Shown: piece after piece, positions 35,801 through 47,200 of the stretch | Layout of the letters: every line of letters begins with the position of its first letter | How positions within the stretch are numbered: the stretch's first letter is position 1 | NCBI RefSeq assembly: GCF_020520425.1 | Contig: NC_079491.1 | Span: 4,575,143 to 4,639,142, forward strand | Direction of reading: 5' to 3' | DNA from: Spinacia oleracea | Lineage: Eukaryota; Streptophyta; Magnoliopsida; Caryophyllales; Amaranthaceae | Length of the DNA stretch: 64,000 nucleotides | The notes under the pieces: generated by a model | What the model was told of the DNA's origin: nothing | Seen by the model: the letters and a program-made list of their open reading frames with translations, nothing else | Databases searched by the model: none | Made by a program: the position numbers and the translations under genes

Positions 35801-36406
35801 GATGAAGCAAAGGCACGTTTATAAAAATCAAACTCTTACACCTAATTAGTTAACTATTAGAAGTAGCATACAAACAAACCAATGCCTTTTCTTGAACTAA
35901 CAGCTTAATTGATACCAAACCCTCAATAATTAACGGAATGGTCATTCATTTGTGCATAATTCTGCACCGAACACCCAGTAAAATTACACACAAATTCATT
36001 ACCGATCCCTTAGTTAATACTGTAACCTTATAGTACATTTAAAGCAATCAGAAAAACAACTACTAATTCCATTCCAGTAAACCCAGTTCTCATCTAGCAG
36101 TAATGTATCAAAAGGGATTGCATAATACAAACTCAACATCGCCAATTAAGAAACAAGTACCTAATTAATTGCAGAAAAAACATCTAATTGTTCGCTAAAT
36201 TGCAAATAAAGTAGTTAAAAATAAACTAAAACAAAACTGCAAGAATCGAGCTGTGAAGAATTTTACCCATCCGAGAAGAGAAACTGAGGAACGGAACCAG
36301 ATGGAAGAGATGGGTCAAGAGAGAGAGAAATCCCAGAAATTTTAGCAGCAGCAATGACCGATAATGGAGGATTATCAGCTGGAAATAATAGCTTATCAAT
36401 CTCCAT
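31285..36406 (-). CDS. Cytosolic glutamyl-tRNA synthetase, 6 exons
   Basis: Charges tRNA-Glu in the cytosol; class I synthetase of the eukaryotic GluRS/GlnRS type. Exons 36267-36406, 35367-35463, 35121-35274, 32951-34068, 32013-32480 and 31285-31503 join in phase with GT-AG borders to 731 residues, close to the usual plant cytosolic length. The N-terminus is a GST-like domain (NTFLVGYDVSIADIALWAAL). The catalytic core starts at VCLRFAPEPSGYLHIGHSKA, with the HIGH signature near residue 233, then DDTNPAKE. The KMSKS-like loop is LSKRK, near residue 455, followed by GWDDPRFPTVQGI. The anticodon-binding beta-barrels follow (DPVCARHTAV, WIDHADAEAI, ADGDEDFLGVLNP). Introns carry a GGGTCA-type repeat, a TA repeat, C runs and a Stowaway-like MITE that touches the last donor. 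Confidence 0.93.
31620..32011. mobile_element. Stowaway-like MITE filling the last GluRS intron
   Basis: Ends AACTCCCTCAGTCCC at the left and GGGACGGAGGGAA at the right, with TA at 31620-31621 and 32010-32011. The right TA supplies bases 2-3 of the intron's 5' splice site (GT at 32012-32011). About 390 of the 509 intron bases are MITE. Confidence 0.75.
32535..32892. mobile_element. Second copy of the GGGTCA-rich MULE-like MITE, plus TA repeat
   Basis: Bases 32535-32852 match the 14596-14998 element in order (GCGGGT words, GAATACAAGTGAATACGAAG, ATTGACCCTGTCCAATAAG, GGGCTACCCTGGCCAATAAC). The left inverted end is missing and no target duplication is evident. Directly beside its right end is a TA dinucleotide repeat (about 32854-32892). 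It lies in GluRS intron 4. Confidence 0.8.
34207..34233. repeat. C-run low-complexity tract
   Basis: Two C runs separated by one A, in GluRS intron 3. The G-rich strand could form a quadruplex. Run length is likely unstable between assemblies. Confidence 0.8.
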
Positions 36407-38739
36407 TTCTTTCTGGCTCAATCTTCAAATTTGAATACTTTTTCCCCGATTTGGGATTTCGAAGTAAACCCTGTCTAGGGTTTTAAGGAATGCAGAAAAA
36501 TCGATTGCTTTACGAATTACCCAGCAATTTCAAGGAATCTGCAATTTTGTTGAAAAATGAGAGCTCGTTGTATTCTGTGAGATGGTGGGCGATGGGTTTT
36601 TTTTGCTACCGTTGGATGTTTTGGACCCTAACAAATGGTTTCATGTTTTCAGCCCAATCTCATTTTTTTCCTTTTCTTACCAACCAAAAAAAGAAGTGTT
36701 AATAACTTAATATGGATTGAAAATCCCCTCACAAAAGAAAAGGGAAAAATAAAACTATGGATTGAAAATAACGAAACAACAAAGCTAATCAAGTTAAGAA
36801 ATTGATCACATGAAAAACAATTTCTGATAGCACGCACTAAAATTCGGAAAAACTCAATTAAACAAGTGTCAAAAATATGATACTTCAACATTAATTCGAG
36901 AAAAATCATGTTGTAGCACGCATCACTTTATTATGATGATATCAATAATCACCAAGTATTAGGTATAGTCCGTGAGAGAGTCACCTAGTATAAATGATGT
37001 AGACGAGATTTGATATCATATCTTAGATATTATTTCATACTACCTTTAGATTTTAACAAACCAAATTGTCTTATCAATTTTATTTTATTTTTAACACAAA
37101 CCGTCGAAATTATATTAATTACTTACTAAAATGTACAAGAGAAAACATCCTCATAACAGGAGGTAATAAAAAAACATACTAACTAGATATCGAACATTAA
37201 ACCCCTGAATAACCCCAATCGTACTTAAAAACTTGATAAAAAGGGGTGTGAGCCATTTCCAACAAAATTGTCTTATCAAAATTCTTGTCTTGAGCATTTT
37301 AACACCTTCAAGCGTAACGAGTTTAAGTCCACTTGACTCTCTTTCATGACTATGGTTAATGCAATTTGTTTTATGGGTTGTTAAACATATTGTTGAGGTT
37401 GCATGCTTACATTATACCAAGAGTGAAATTAGGGGGCTGGCGCCTAATTGGGGTCATGAGTCATGACCTCCACCTTATCAACCAAATATTTGTTGAATAT
37501 GTTTAGTACAATATATTACGGAGTACTAAATAAGATGTTAGCTCAGTTGGTTAACAGACTTGTGAAAAAAGCTTTATGCTACCATCTAATCCTAGATTTG
37601 AACATTGTTCAGCCGTTTTTAACTCGCAAATGGTGAAAATAATAGATGAAAGACATCCTAATTACAAACTACAATTATTTAAGTCTATCTTGGGGGGGGG
37701 GGGAAGAGAAAAGTGGTCAAAGTTTTAAAACCGTTAAAACAAAAGTCTTGATCCCACTTTTGCCATCCCTTGTACATTTTCAAGAGTACATATTTTGTTC
37801 ATATTGCCTATTTCACTATTACACTTATTTACACATTTACACACATGAGAGTGGTATTGGGTGATTTTCAAACGCATTTAGTTCTCTACTGTCAAAGTTG
37901 AAAAGTCACAAAATTACATAGTCTCTATGACGCACAATCCTTGAAAATCAATACAAAACAAAATCAAGTTGAGATGAATAAGGTGGTAGTTGAGTCATAA
38001 TGTTAATAATTTAAACAATTACACGGAAGTATCTAACAAATAACGATTTTTCCTCTATTTTTAATCTACACAATTTATCTTTTGGTACTATATGCATACT
38101 CCAATTTGGTGATTGATACCTAATACATAGGAAAACATAGTCATAAATATATTGTTAGAAAATTGCTTCAATATAATTAAGTTTCCAAATATCAACATTT
38201 TTAGTAATGTGTCCATATTACTCCGTACTCCTTAACAATAAAAGAACAATGGTCCAAATTTTACACCTACATAGCTAAAAAATTAATACTCCGCAATCAC
38301 GAATTCATGGTAAAAAATAAAAGTCAAATTACAAAGATTTTAAAAAGACGGAGTTAATATTGCTCAAATCATTCGAATAGGTAAATGACAACATACACTT
38401 AGGACATTCAACTTCGACTCATCAAGATTTAGATTCATTTTTAGACATTGAAATTTAGACATTGAAATTTGGCATTTTATTCATTTTGACAAGATTGATC
38501 AAAGTTTTGTGAGAAGACGTGATTAATTTTACAGTGTACTACTTTTTCTTTTTACCTTTTTCAAATGGCAACATGCACTTTAGGGTTCTTAGGACAAGAA
38601 CATCAAATTAATTAAGATTCCTACAACATTAAAATTTAAAATCGAAACGGCAGAGTAATTAGCTACTCCGTTTTTAGCTGTCTTCTCAATAACACCATCA
38701 CTCTCCCATCTTCATCACCTACGCCACCAGTCTACCACC
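36407..38739. other. Intergenic between GluRS and the membrane-protein gene
   Basis: The first 150 bases should hold the GluRS leader and promoter. Near 37530-37610 is a tRNA-like stretch (TTAGCTCAGTTGGTTAACAG, then GATTTGAAC) that may be an old SINE. A G run lies at about 37692-37703. The last 100 bases include the CT-rich leader of the downstream gene. No further gene seen. Confidence 0.5.
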
Positions 38740-39443
38740 ATGGAAGAGTAAGCAACTTTCTCTCTCTTCAATTCAATTCAATCTCTGTAAATCAAATCAA
38801 ATCAAAATTCCACCTTTTTATTAAAATCTAACACTAACCCACATTTTCTCTCTTGATAAATTGCAGATCGGACTTCTACCCAGATCGCAGACCCCAACAA
38901 ACGGACCCCACATACTCCTCCTCCGCCACCTCATACACCACCACAAGCGTCCACGTCACCGCCCTAGACGGCCTCGTAAACGTAAACTCCCTCTTCACAA
39001 TCGCCGTCTTCGTCGGCCTCTCCCTCACCACTCCTGGCCAACGCAGCCTCGAGAATCGCTCCTCCTGCGACGCCGGAATCGATGTCGCCAGAAAGCTCCT
39101 CGTATTCGAAGTCGTCTCCTTCAGCTTCTTCCTCTTCTCGTCGCTGGTTGCACAAGGATTAAAGCTCGCAATCAACATACTAAACAGTAAAGATGTTGAT
39201 GAGGTTTTCAGGGCCCACATAAACACGAAAGTATTGAGGGTGGGGATGCTGGGTTCTGCAATTGGGAGTGTGATGGGGTGCTTGTTCTTGATGTTGTCAA
39301 TGGTGAATGTGATTGAGATTAGGTTGGGTTTGTTGAGTTGTGGGAGTAAATCTGCTACTCATGCTGTTGCTGCTTTGGTTACTCTTGTTACTTCTGCTCT
39401 TCTTGTTTATATTTCCACTGCTCTTTATGCTTTCATGCATTGA
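38740..39443 (+). CDS. Small four-helix plant membrane protein, 2 exons
   Basis: A plant-specific integral membrane protein of 194 residues; from memory it resembles proteins labelled maternal effect embryo arrest 60-like, but that label is weak. Exon 1 is only 38740-38747 (ATGGAAGA before GTAAGC) and exon 2 is 38867-39443; the acceptor TTGCAG at 38866 gives MEESDFYPDRR. The cytosol-like N-terminus is Ser/Thr-rich, then VHVTALDGLVNVNSLFTIAV starts helix 1 (about 41-57). Helix 2 is about 82-105 (VSFSFFLFSSLVAQGL), helix 3 about 126-150 (GSAIGSVMGCLFLMLSMV) and helix 4 about 167-192 (VAALVTLVTSALLVYISTAL). The 3' end is clear. An open frame also exists from an in-intron ATG at 38853, which I reject in favour of the spliced start because the leader has a good donor and acceptor. 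Confidence 0.75.
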
Positions 39444-41207
39444 TTTGATGATGTAGTTCCCCTTTTTGGGGGGTTTCTTGTATAAAAATTCGAACACGTT
39501 TGTGAGATTTTGTGCTGTTTTTGATTCTTTATTCTCAATTGTTGCTTCTTTAAACAAGTTTACGTGCATTATGAACTGTTAATAATGCCTTTGATTGGTA
39601 TTGAGGGGCGAATTGACTCGCTTCTGTTGGGGGAAATAATTTTGGCACATCAAAAATATGATTTTGGCATTTACCTGTGCTTCAAGTACAAGGTGGTGTG
39701 CCAAAATCAGTTTTCTTGCTGTTGGATATCCTAGGCCTTTGATCGGTGTCTCGGGGCGAATATGAATAAACTTGCCTTCATTTGACTCGCTTCTGTTAGG
39801 GAAATGATTTTTGCACATCAAAAAATTGTTTTTGGCATCGTGAGACATAATTTTTTGTGCTTTAATCCGCAAGGTGGTGTGCGAAATATCCTAGGCCTTT
39901 GATTGGTGTCTCGTGGCGAATATGAATAAATTTGTCTCATTCTAGCTCTTGATTACTCGCTTCTGTTAGAGAAATGATTTTGGCACATCAAAAATTTGAT
40001 TTTGTCATTATCAAACACGGGTTTTCTTTGTGCTTTACTCACAAGGTGGTGCGCCAAAATCAGTTTCCCTTCTGTTGGATAGCCTAACTACTGTCTACTA
40101 TTGTAGCATTTTGGTGTACTTTAAAGTCTGTCTCATTAGCTTGGCGAATCCCGGTTCCGACCTGTTTGGCTTACTCACATTATAGTTTGGCATTACATAC
40201 AATGAGTTCGATTTACGCGCTTTAATGGAAATCTGTGTTCTTCTGAAATCAAGTATTTTGCTTATCCTGGAATTTCTGATGTGCTTTGAGGAGTCGGACC
40301 ATTGCTCATGGATATGTCCTATCTTTTATAAATATGATTTTCAAGATTCATAAGAATACAAAATTATAGACACCTAAAAACCTAAGCTCTACAATGGCAT
40401 GTATACCATACATCTCATTCATCAAATGTACAGAAAATAGCTTTACAAATGTCTGTTTTGATGCCCTGGGAAATAATTTTCACACTTTGAACAATGTACT
40501 CGGCGTTTCTTGCAAGATGATTAGAATGTTCCTCCATATCCTTTAACATCATGTTGAGCTGTTCCTGCAGCATTGCACACACCACTTTCTCTCAAATCTT
40601 TTCATCTTCGTTGTCCTGAAAAAGATCAAAGAATCAATCAATTCTGATCAATTCATAGCAAGACACAACCTCAGTTCTTGAAACAGTTCTGAACATACCG
40701 CCACAAAGAACTACCACCAAGTTAGGACCTAATACTACAGATATTTATAGAAACTATCACTTGCTAATTGCATAATTCTAAGGATTTCTGAAAGATGAGT
40801 AGCACAGTAATGCACGTAGTCAATAATTAGCACCAAAAATGGTGGAAGTTTCCTGGGACCATGCAAAACAGAAAGAGTGACATTTAGCTAAGTAACTTGT
40901 CTATGTTTTTCAGTGTTCTTTTCCAATCTTCCTATAAGCTGAATTTTCAACCAAATCACCAAACAAGTGAAACAACCAAGAAACTTTTTCAATTTAACTG
41001 TCAGCAAATGCACAAACATCCTATCTAACGCTGACGCTGAAAGATTGAAGAGATAACCAGACAAGCAGATGACCCTCAGCACGTAGTTGACAATTATATA
41101 TGAAGTAGTGAAGTACTTTGTAATTACCAGCTTATACATGACATAAAATTACACAAAATGTTTGCAAATGCAGTGACACTTAGAGGCATAACGCACAACA
41201 CACCTTT
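39444..41207. other. Intergenic with tandem MITE array; possible 3' part of the small gene
   Basis: The left part contains the 39.6-40.1 kb tandem array. On the minus strand, 40437-40592 encodes MLQEQLNMMLKDMEEHSNHL and onward (52 residues, helical and coiled-coil-like, stop at 40437). It is preceded in the same frame by a stop and DNEDEKI. It may be a 3' exon of the small gene upstream. Nothing else supported. Confidence 0.45.
39615..40095. repeat. Three tandem units of about 170 bases containing a short MITE
   Basis: Units start at about 39615, 39784 and 39954 with ACTCGCTTCTGTT. Each carries AAATGATTTTGGCACATC followed, 70-90 bases on, by its inverted partner GTGTGCCAAAATCA (the middle unit is damaged), then a spacer with CCTAGGCCTTTGAT and GGCGAATATGAATAAA. 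Single related MITE copies lie at about 47797-47872 and 50138-50275. Confidence 0.75.
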
Positions 41208-44200
41208 TCACATATAGTCATTCCTGTATCTATAATGCTCCCTTCGGTATGATCCAGCTAAACAAACCAATCAAATCCAAGATTATCATCTGTCAAAAGA
41301 GAATCTACATCCACACGGCCTGACTGGAAACCAAATTCTATTCCACCTGCTCTAACATAAAGGACTGCTAGCTAGTGAGTAACAATTCAACAACAGCCAG
41401 ACGCTAGTCTCTCACAAACACCTGCATGCAAATGCTTGCAGCCTCACCTTTGCAAAGGACAGAAAGCCGTTCTACATATACCTCAAAGGTGTACTTTTCT
41501 CCTTTTTCAAGGGGAATTGTAAAGGGGCCCATCTAAAGGAACAAAAGTTTGATAATTTCAACTATCATTCTCGAGGTAACAGTAGCTTACGCGAACAACA
41601 TTTGCCTAGATAGCATGCCTACTGAAGAGATAAACACAGGTTCAGACTAAAATCTAAGCCATATTACAAGTTAACATGTTACTGACCTAAAATCAACAAA
41701 ACCGTATTTGGAATTGCGTTTGAGAGGGTTCGAAGCAGGAACCTCTCCCTCGTCTTCGACGCCATGGCAAGACCTCGCAATCGCAATTCACAGAACCAGA
41801 AGGGGAAGCAATCTGTGCAAGCTTCCTCGAACCGACCTAATACTCGTGCAAATGCAAAGGAACAAATAAGCTCAGCAATAATGAGCAACAATGGCGGTTC
41901 TGAAAAAAATAAGAAAAGTGACGATGAGCACCCAGAAATTGATTACTCTCAGGAGAACCCGATTCTCACTCCAAAGACTGCACTGAGAGATTTGCAACAC
42001 CAATCTCAAGTTCGTGATGACTTTAATGCCTGGATTAATGGCCTCAATTCAGGTACTGATGTTCGAACCCATTTTCAATCGAAAACTGGCGGGAATGATA
42101 ATGTGATGAACTCGACAATTAATATGTGCAATTTGCCTCATAATAATGACAATACCACCATGCCTTTTGTGATTGATTGTGATAATCTAGATGATAAACC
42201 CCCCTGTTTGTATTGATGATGATGATGATATAGCAGAGGAAGTTAGTTTTTGGCAATCTGCTGTTGTATGCTATGTGTTAGGTGCGAACCCACCCCAATA
42301 TGTGATGGAGGGTTTTTTTCATAGAATTTGGGGGAAATTGGGTGTTGACAAGGTTTCTCTGGTTGGGAAAGGGATTTTTCTAGTTCGTTTCACCACCATG
42401 GAGAATTGTGCTAAAGTGCTTCAGGGTACTGCTCAATTCTTTGACTCTAAGCCTCTGATCATTAAGCAATGGTCACATGATATGGCTTTGACCAAAGAAA
42501 CAGTGAAAACTATCCCAATCTGGATCAAACTGCCTGGTTTGGAGGTAAAATATTAGGGAGAGAAGAGTCTAAACAAGATTGCTAGCCTGGTGGGATCAGT
42601 GATCAAAGTTGACCAAGCCACTTTGAAAAGGGACAAGTTGATGTTTGCTAGAGTCCTGGTTGAGGTTGAGATTGCTCAAACCTTCCCCACCAACATTCCG
42701 TTCATGAATGAGAAGGGTATCCTGCTTGATCAACAAGTAGTCTATGACTGGCTTCCCATTACTTGTACCAAGTGCAAGGGCATGGGTCACCCAGCTGATA
42801 AATGTGTAGCTAACACAAAGAAGCCAGTGGTTAGAAGGGAATGGGTTCCAAAACAACAGGTTGCTCCACCAACAATTGCTACAAACACCTGTTCTTGAGG
42901 CACAGGATGAGGGATTCATTCAAGCTACAGGATTCAGTAGGCAAAGATGCCATGAGTTAAGACCAGTTCAAACTAGGAACAGCTTCATTGTTCTTCATGG
43001 ATTGGATAACCTAGATGAGGTGGTGTCAGATGATATTGTGATGAGAGAAAATGGGGATGCATTAGGTCAGGGGGTGAGATCCCCTGTACCTAATGGATAA
43101 CATTCTTTGTTGGAATGTGAGAGGACTGAACAGGAGGGATAAACAACTAAGGGTGAGGAAGTTCATTCTTTCTCATCAAGCAAAACTGTTCAGTCTCCTT
43201 GAAACTAAGGTTAGAACTCCTAAACTGGGGGATCTATACCTTAAAGTGTGTCCAGGGTGGTGTTTTACTACCAACCTAAGTCAGCATAAAAATGGGAGAA
43301 TAGTGGTAGGATGGGATCCTGTTTCTTTTGGTGTTGATGTCAGATTCATGAGCTCTCAAATGGTGCATTGTCTTGTTACCTCCAAACCTACTGGTCACAC
43401 TTTCTGGTGCAGCTTCATTTATGGGCACACTGATAAGAAAGAAAAGGAGGTTTTATGGAAGGATCTATCTCACATTGCTACCTCAATGTCCATTGCCTGG
43501 GTGATCATGGGTGATTTCAATGCCATCATGGCTATTAAAGATAGGGTGGGCTCTCCTGTTAGATGGGGGAAAATCCAACCAATGAGATCATGCATGTCTT
43601 CCTGCAACCTTGCTGAAATTAAAACTATGATGGGGAGGCATTTCACTTGGACAAATAAGCAGGATGGTGCAGCTAGAGTTTTTACTAGGATTGATAGGGT
43701 CCTAACTAACACTCAATGGGAAGATATCTTCACTACTGTTGAGGCTATTTATTTGCCAGAAGAGGAATTTGATCATTGTCCAATGATCATGAGTTGTTAC
43801 AGAGTGGTTCACCAGAAAAAGCCTTTCAGGTTTTATAATATGTGGGTTGATTCTGAGCACTTTATCCCCATAGTTCAGTCAAACTGGAACAAGCCAGTCC
43901 ATGGTTGCCACATGTTCAGGGTTATTCAGAGATTGAAGTGGATTAAGGCTGACTTGAAACTACTAAACAAGAATGGTTTCAGCTCAGTTGAGGCTACTGC
44001 TATCAAAACACACAATGACCTTGTGCTTGCACAAAATGCACTTCATGCTGCCCCTATGGACAGTGTTCTAGCCTCAGTGGAGAAAGCTGCAAATGAGGCT
44101 TATAGAATTACTCATCACAACTATCTTTCTTTCCTTCAGCAAACAACCAAGTTACAATGGCTCCAGTTGGGGGATGAAAATACCAGACTGTTTCACATGA

Positions 44201-47200
44201 GTATTAAACACAGAAGGAGACCAAATAAGATCCATGATCAGGAGGGTAATTGGATCCAAACTAGTGATGGGGTGCAGCAAGCCTTCACTCAGTTCTACAG
44301 TACTCTCTTTGGTGATTCCCTGAATACCAGGACCCAGTAAAAGCAGTGGTGATAGACCAAGGTCCAAGGCTCGCTACAGAGCATCTAGCTAGCCTCTCTA
44401 CTACTACAGGAGAAGGATATTAGGAGAGTGCTTAATGCAATTCCAAACAATAAGGCACCTGGGTTGGATGGTTTCAATAGCAGGTTTTTCAAAGCTTCCT
44501 GTCCCATCATAAAAGATGACTTGTGCCTAGCTATTTAAGACTTCTTCACCACAGGAAAGATTCTCAAGGAAGTGAATGTCACTTCTATTTCTCTTGTTCC
44601 TAAAGTTACAGTCCCAAACTATGTTGGTAACTTTAGACCAATTGCCTATTGCTCAGTAATTATTAAATGCATCTCAAAATTGATGTGTGACAAGCTTAAA
44701 CAAGTGCTACCAGATATCATGTCACCCACTCAGGGAGCCTTTGTTGCAGGAAGATCAATCTTGCATAATTTGATGATTTGCCAAGATATCATCAAGTCCT
44801 ATACTAGAGGCAATGCCAAACCTAGTTGCAGGATGAAATTGGACCTCAATAAGGCCTATGACCCTGTAGAGTGGGCATTCATAGAGGAAGTCATGAAGGA
44901 GTTTGGCTTTCCTCATCACTTTATCCAGTTGGTTATGACTTGTTTGACCACCACTCAGTATTCTCTCCTCATAAATGGTGTTCCTTCACCCCTCATTCAA
45001 CCTAAAAGAGGTTTAAGACAGGGGGACCCCCTTTCCCCCCTCTTATTCACTCTCTGTATGGAGTACTTTTCAAGAATTATGAAGCTGGTTGCCTCTCATC
45101 ACAATTTCAAACACCACTCAAGATGTAAGACAGTCAATCTCAACCACTTATATTTTGCAGATGACCTCTTGCTCTTCTGTAATGGAGATGTAACTTCCTT
45201 TCAGCTTATGTTGGAGGGTCTCAAGCTGTTCTCTTCTTCTACTGGTTTAGAGGTTAATCCTAGTAAATCTTCTATCTACTGTTGTGGGTTGTCAGCTCAC
45301 ACCAAAAACATCATCACTGGTCTATCTGGCTACAATATTGATAATTTCCCCTTCAGATACCTAGGGGTTCCCATTAGCCCCAAGAAAATTCAGCTGGGTG
45401 ATTACAATTTGTTGGTGGAGAAGATGGTGGCTAGGATTAAAGTTTGGAGCTCAAGACATCTGTCTTTTGTAGGGAGAATGCAACTGGTGAATTCAGTTCT
45501 CATGAGCATAAGTGTGTATTGGTGTCGGCTGTTTCTCCTCCCTAACATTATCATCAAGAAAATCAATGCCATTTGTAGATCATACCTGTGGTTTGGAGTA
45601 TATGGTGATGGTAGACCTGGTAGTGTAAACTGGGACAAACTTTGTGATTATAAGGAGCAAGGTGGTCTAGGGTTCAGAAATTTAGCTTTATGGAATCAAG
45701 CAGCTATGGGAAAGTTGGCTTGGGCAATTGAGCAAAAACAAGATAACTTATGGGTGAAGTGGATACATGCTCTGTATGTAAAGAACAAGAATTGGCAGCT
45801 GTTCTCTCCATCCCTAACTGCTAGTTGGCCTGTGAAGCACATTTGCAAGGTCAAAGGGATGTGTACTGAAAAGCTTAATGGTCCTAGCTGGCTCACTGCT
45901 GCTAAATACTCTATTAAGAGTATGTACATCAAGCTTTGCACTCCATCAGAAAGAACCCAATGGGCCAGGTATATTTGGAACAGACTGTCTGTCCCTAAAC
46001 ATAGGTTCTCCCTGTGGTTAGCTTTGTTGGATAGGCACAAAACCAAGAGTAGACTTCATCAATATGGCATAAGCACTGATCATCTGTGTGCCATTTGTAG
46101 TTCTGCCCCCAGAGACCAGTACTCATCTTTTCTTTGACTGCTTCTACAATCTTGGATGCTTGATTGAAATTACAGACTGGTTAGGTCTGTCTTGTGCACC
46201 AGGAAGAATGTTCTTCAGGTTCTGAATTGGACTAGAAGATACTGCAAGAGTGCCTTTAAAAGAAAGATCATCTTTGCTGCTGTTGCAGGTTTGGTTTATG
46301 CAATTTGGAGAGCTAGGAATACTTCAGTTTGGGAAGGGGCAGTGCCAACTGCTGCTATTGTCATTCAATCTTTGAAGTATAGTGTTAAACATACAGCTAT
46401 TCAGCTGTGTCAAGATAGACTTAATGAGTTAGATAAGAGCTGGTTGTATGCTTTATAGTTAGCTCTAGGGCTGTTCAGTCTCAGTGTGTTGAGACTTTGC
46501 TGTGTGTGGCAGTGTTTCCTTGGCTCTTTGCCTGGTTGCATTGTCTAGGTTGTAACCAGTTTTCAGGTTATAATATATTTCTCTCTTGCTTGTCAAAAAA
46601 AAAAAAAAAAAAAAATCAACAAAACCACAAAAGACAAGCCAGTGTCACATTTAAAAAACGTAGACACGATAAGTTGTTAAAACATGGGTGAAATCTAGTC
46701 CTGCGAAACATAAAATGTAAGAAAACCAGAAATGAGAACACTAAAACTTAAACATTAGAAAGCATCAATGTGCTATACGCGAAGAGGAAATAGAATTCTA
46801 GAGAACAGCAGAGATGAAAGAACACAAGAATGGCAAAATTAAAAAGAAAAGTGGAACATTCAGAATATTTAACATTAGAAAACGCACCACTGTATGAGTT
46901 ATGAACACACTTCGGCGACTACAGGCAGGGGACACTACCAATGGATGGCTATGCTCCTTCACTAAATAGGTTGAGATCCATTTCTCGGACTAATCTTCCT
47001 CTACCACAATCAACGCTCTAAATCCTTCTCTAGTAGCAGCTCTTAATCTTCTACTATCATTCAGTTCAGGTTTCACTCTCGGAAAACCCTCTTAATACAC
47101 ATGAGCCTAAGCCAAGCAACTGATACATCACGCATAGAATGATAAAATTCATCAACATGAATGATGAAGCACTCGCGAGTTGCATATGCATCATAAATTG

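Larger units (their letters stand above)
41689..46626 (+). mobile_element. Full-length L1-type LINE with perfect 15-base target duplication
   Basis: The element runs 41704-46611 and ends in a poly(A) tract. It is flanked by the identical 15-base repeat AAAATCAACAAAACC (41689-41703 and 46612-46626). It carries an ORF1 with a DUF4283-like region and a CCHC knuckle, and an ORF2 with AP endonuclease, reverse transcriptase and a terminal zinc-binding region. It sits in sense-opposite orientation in the first intron of the small minus-strand gene. Several frame breaks make it non-autonomous, yet the uneroded duplication argues for a fairly recent insertion. Confidence 0.93.

Noticed and set aside
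37535-37612. Possible tRNA gene (TTAGCTCAGTTGGTTA and GATTTGAAC)
   Set aside because: The arms do not form a cloverleaf I can draw; an old SINE is more likely.
38861-39226. Alternative and antisense frames over the four-helix protein
   Set aside because: Arg-rich or Thr-rich shadow frames with no membrane pattern; the spliced + frame explains the conservation.
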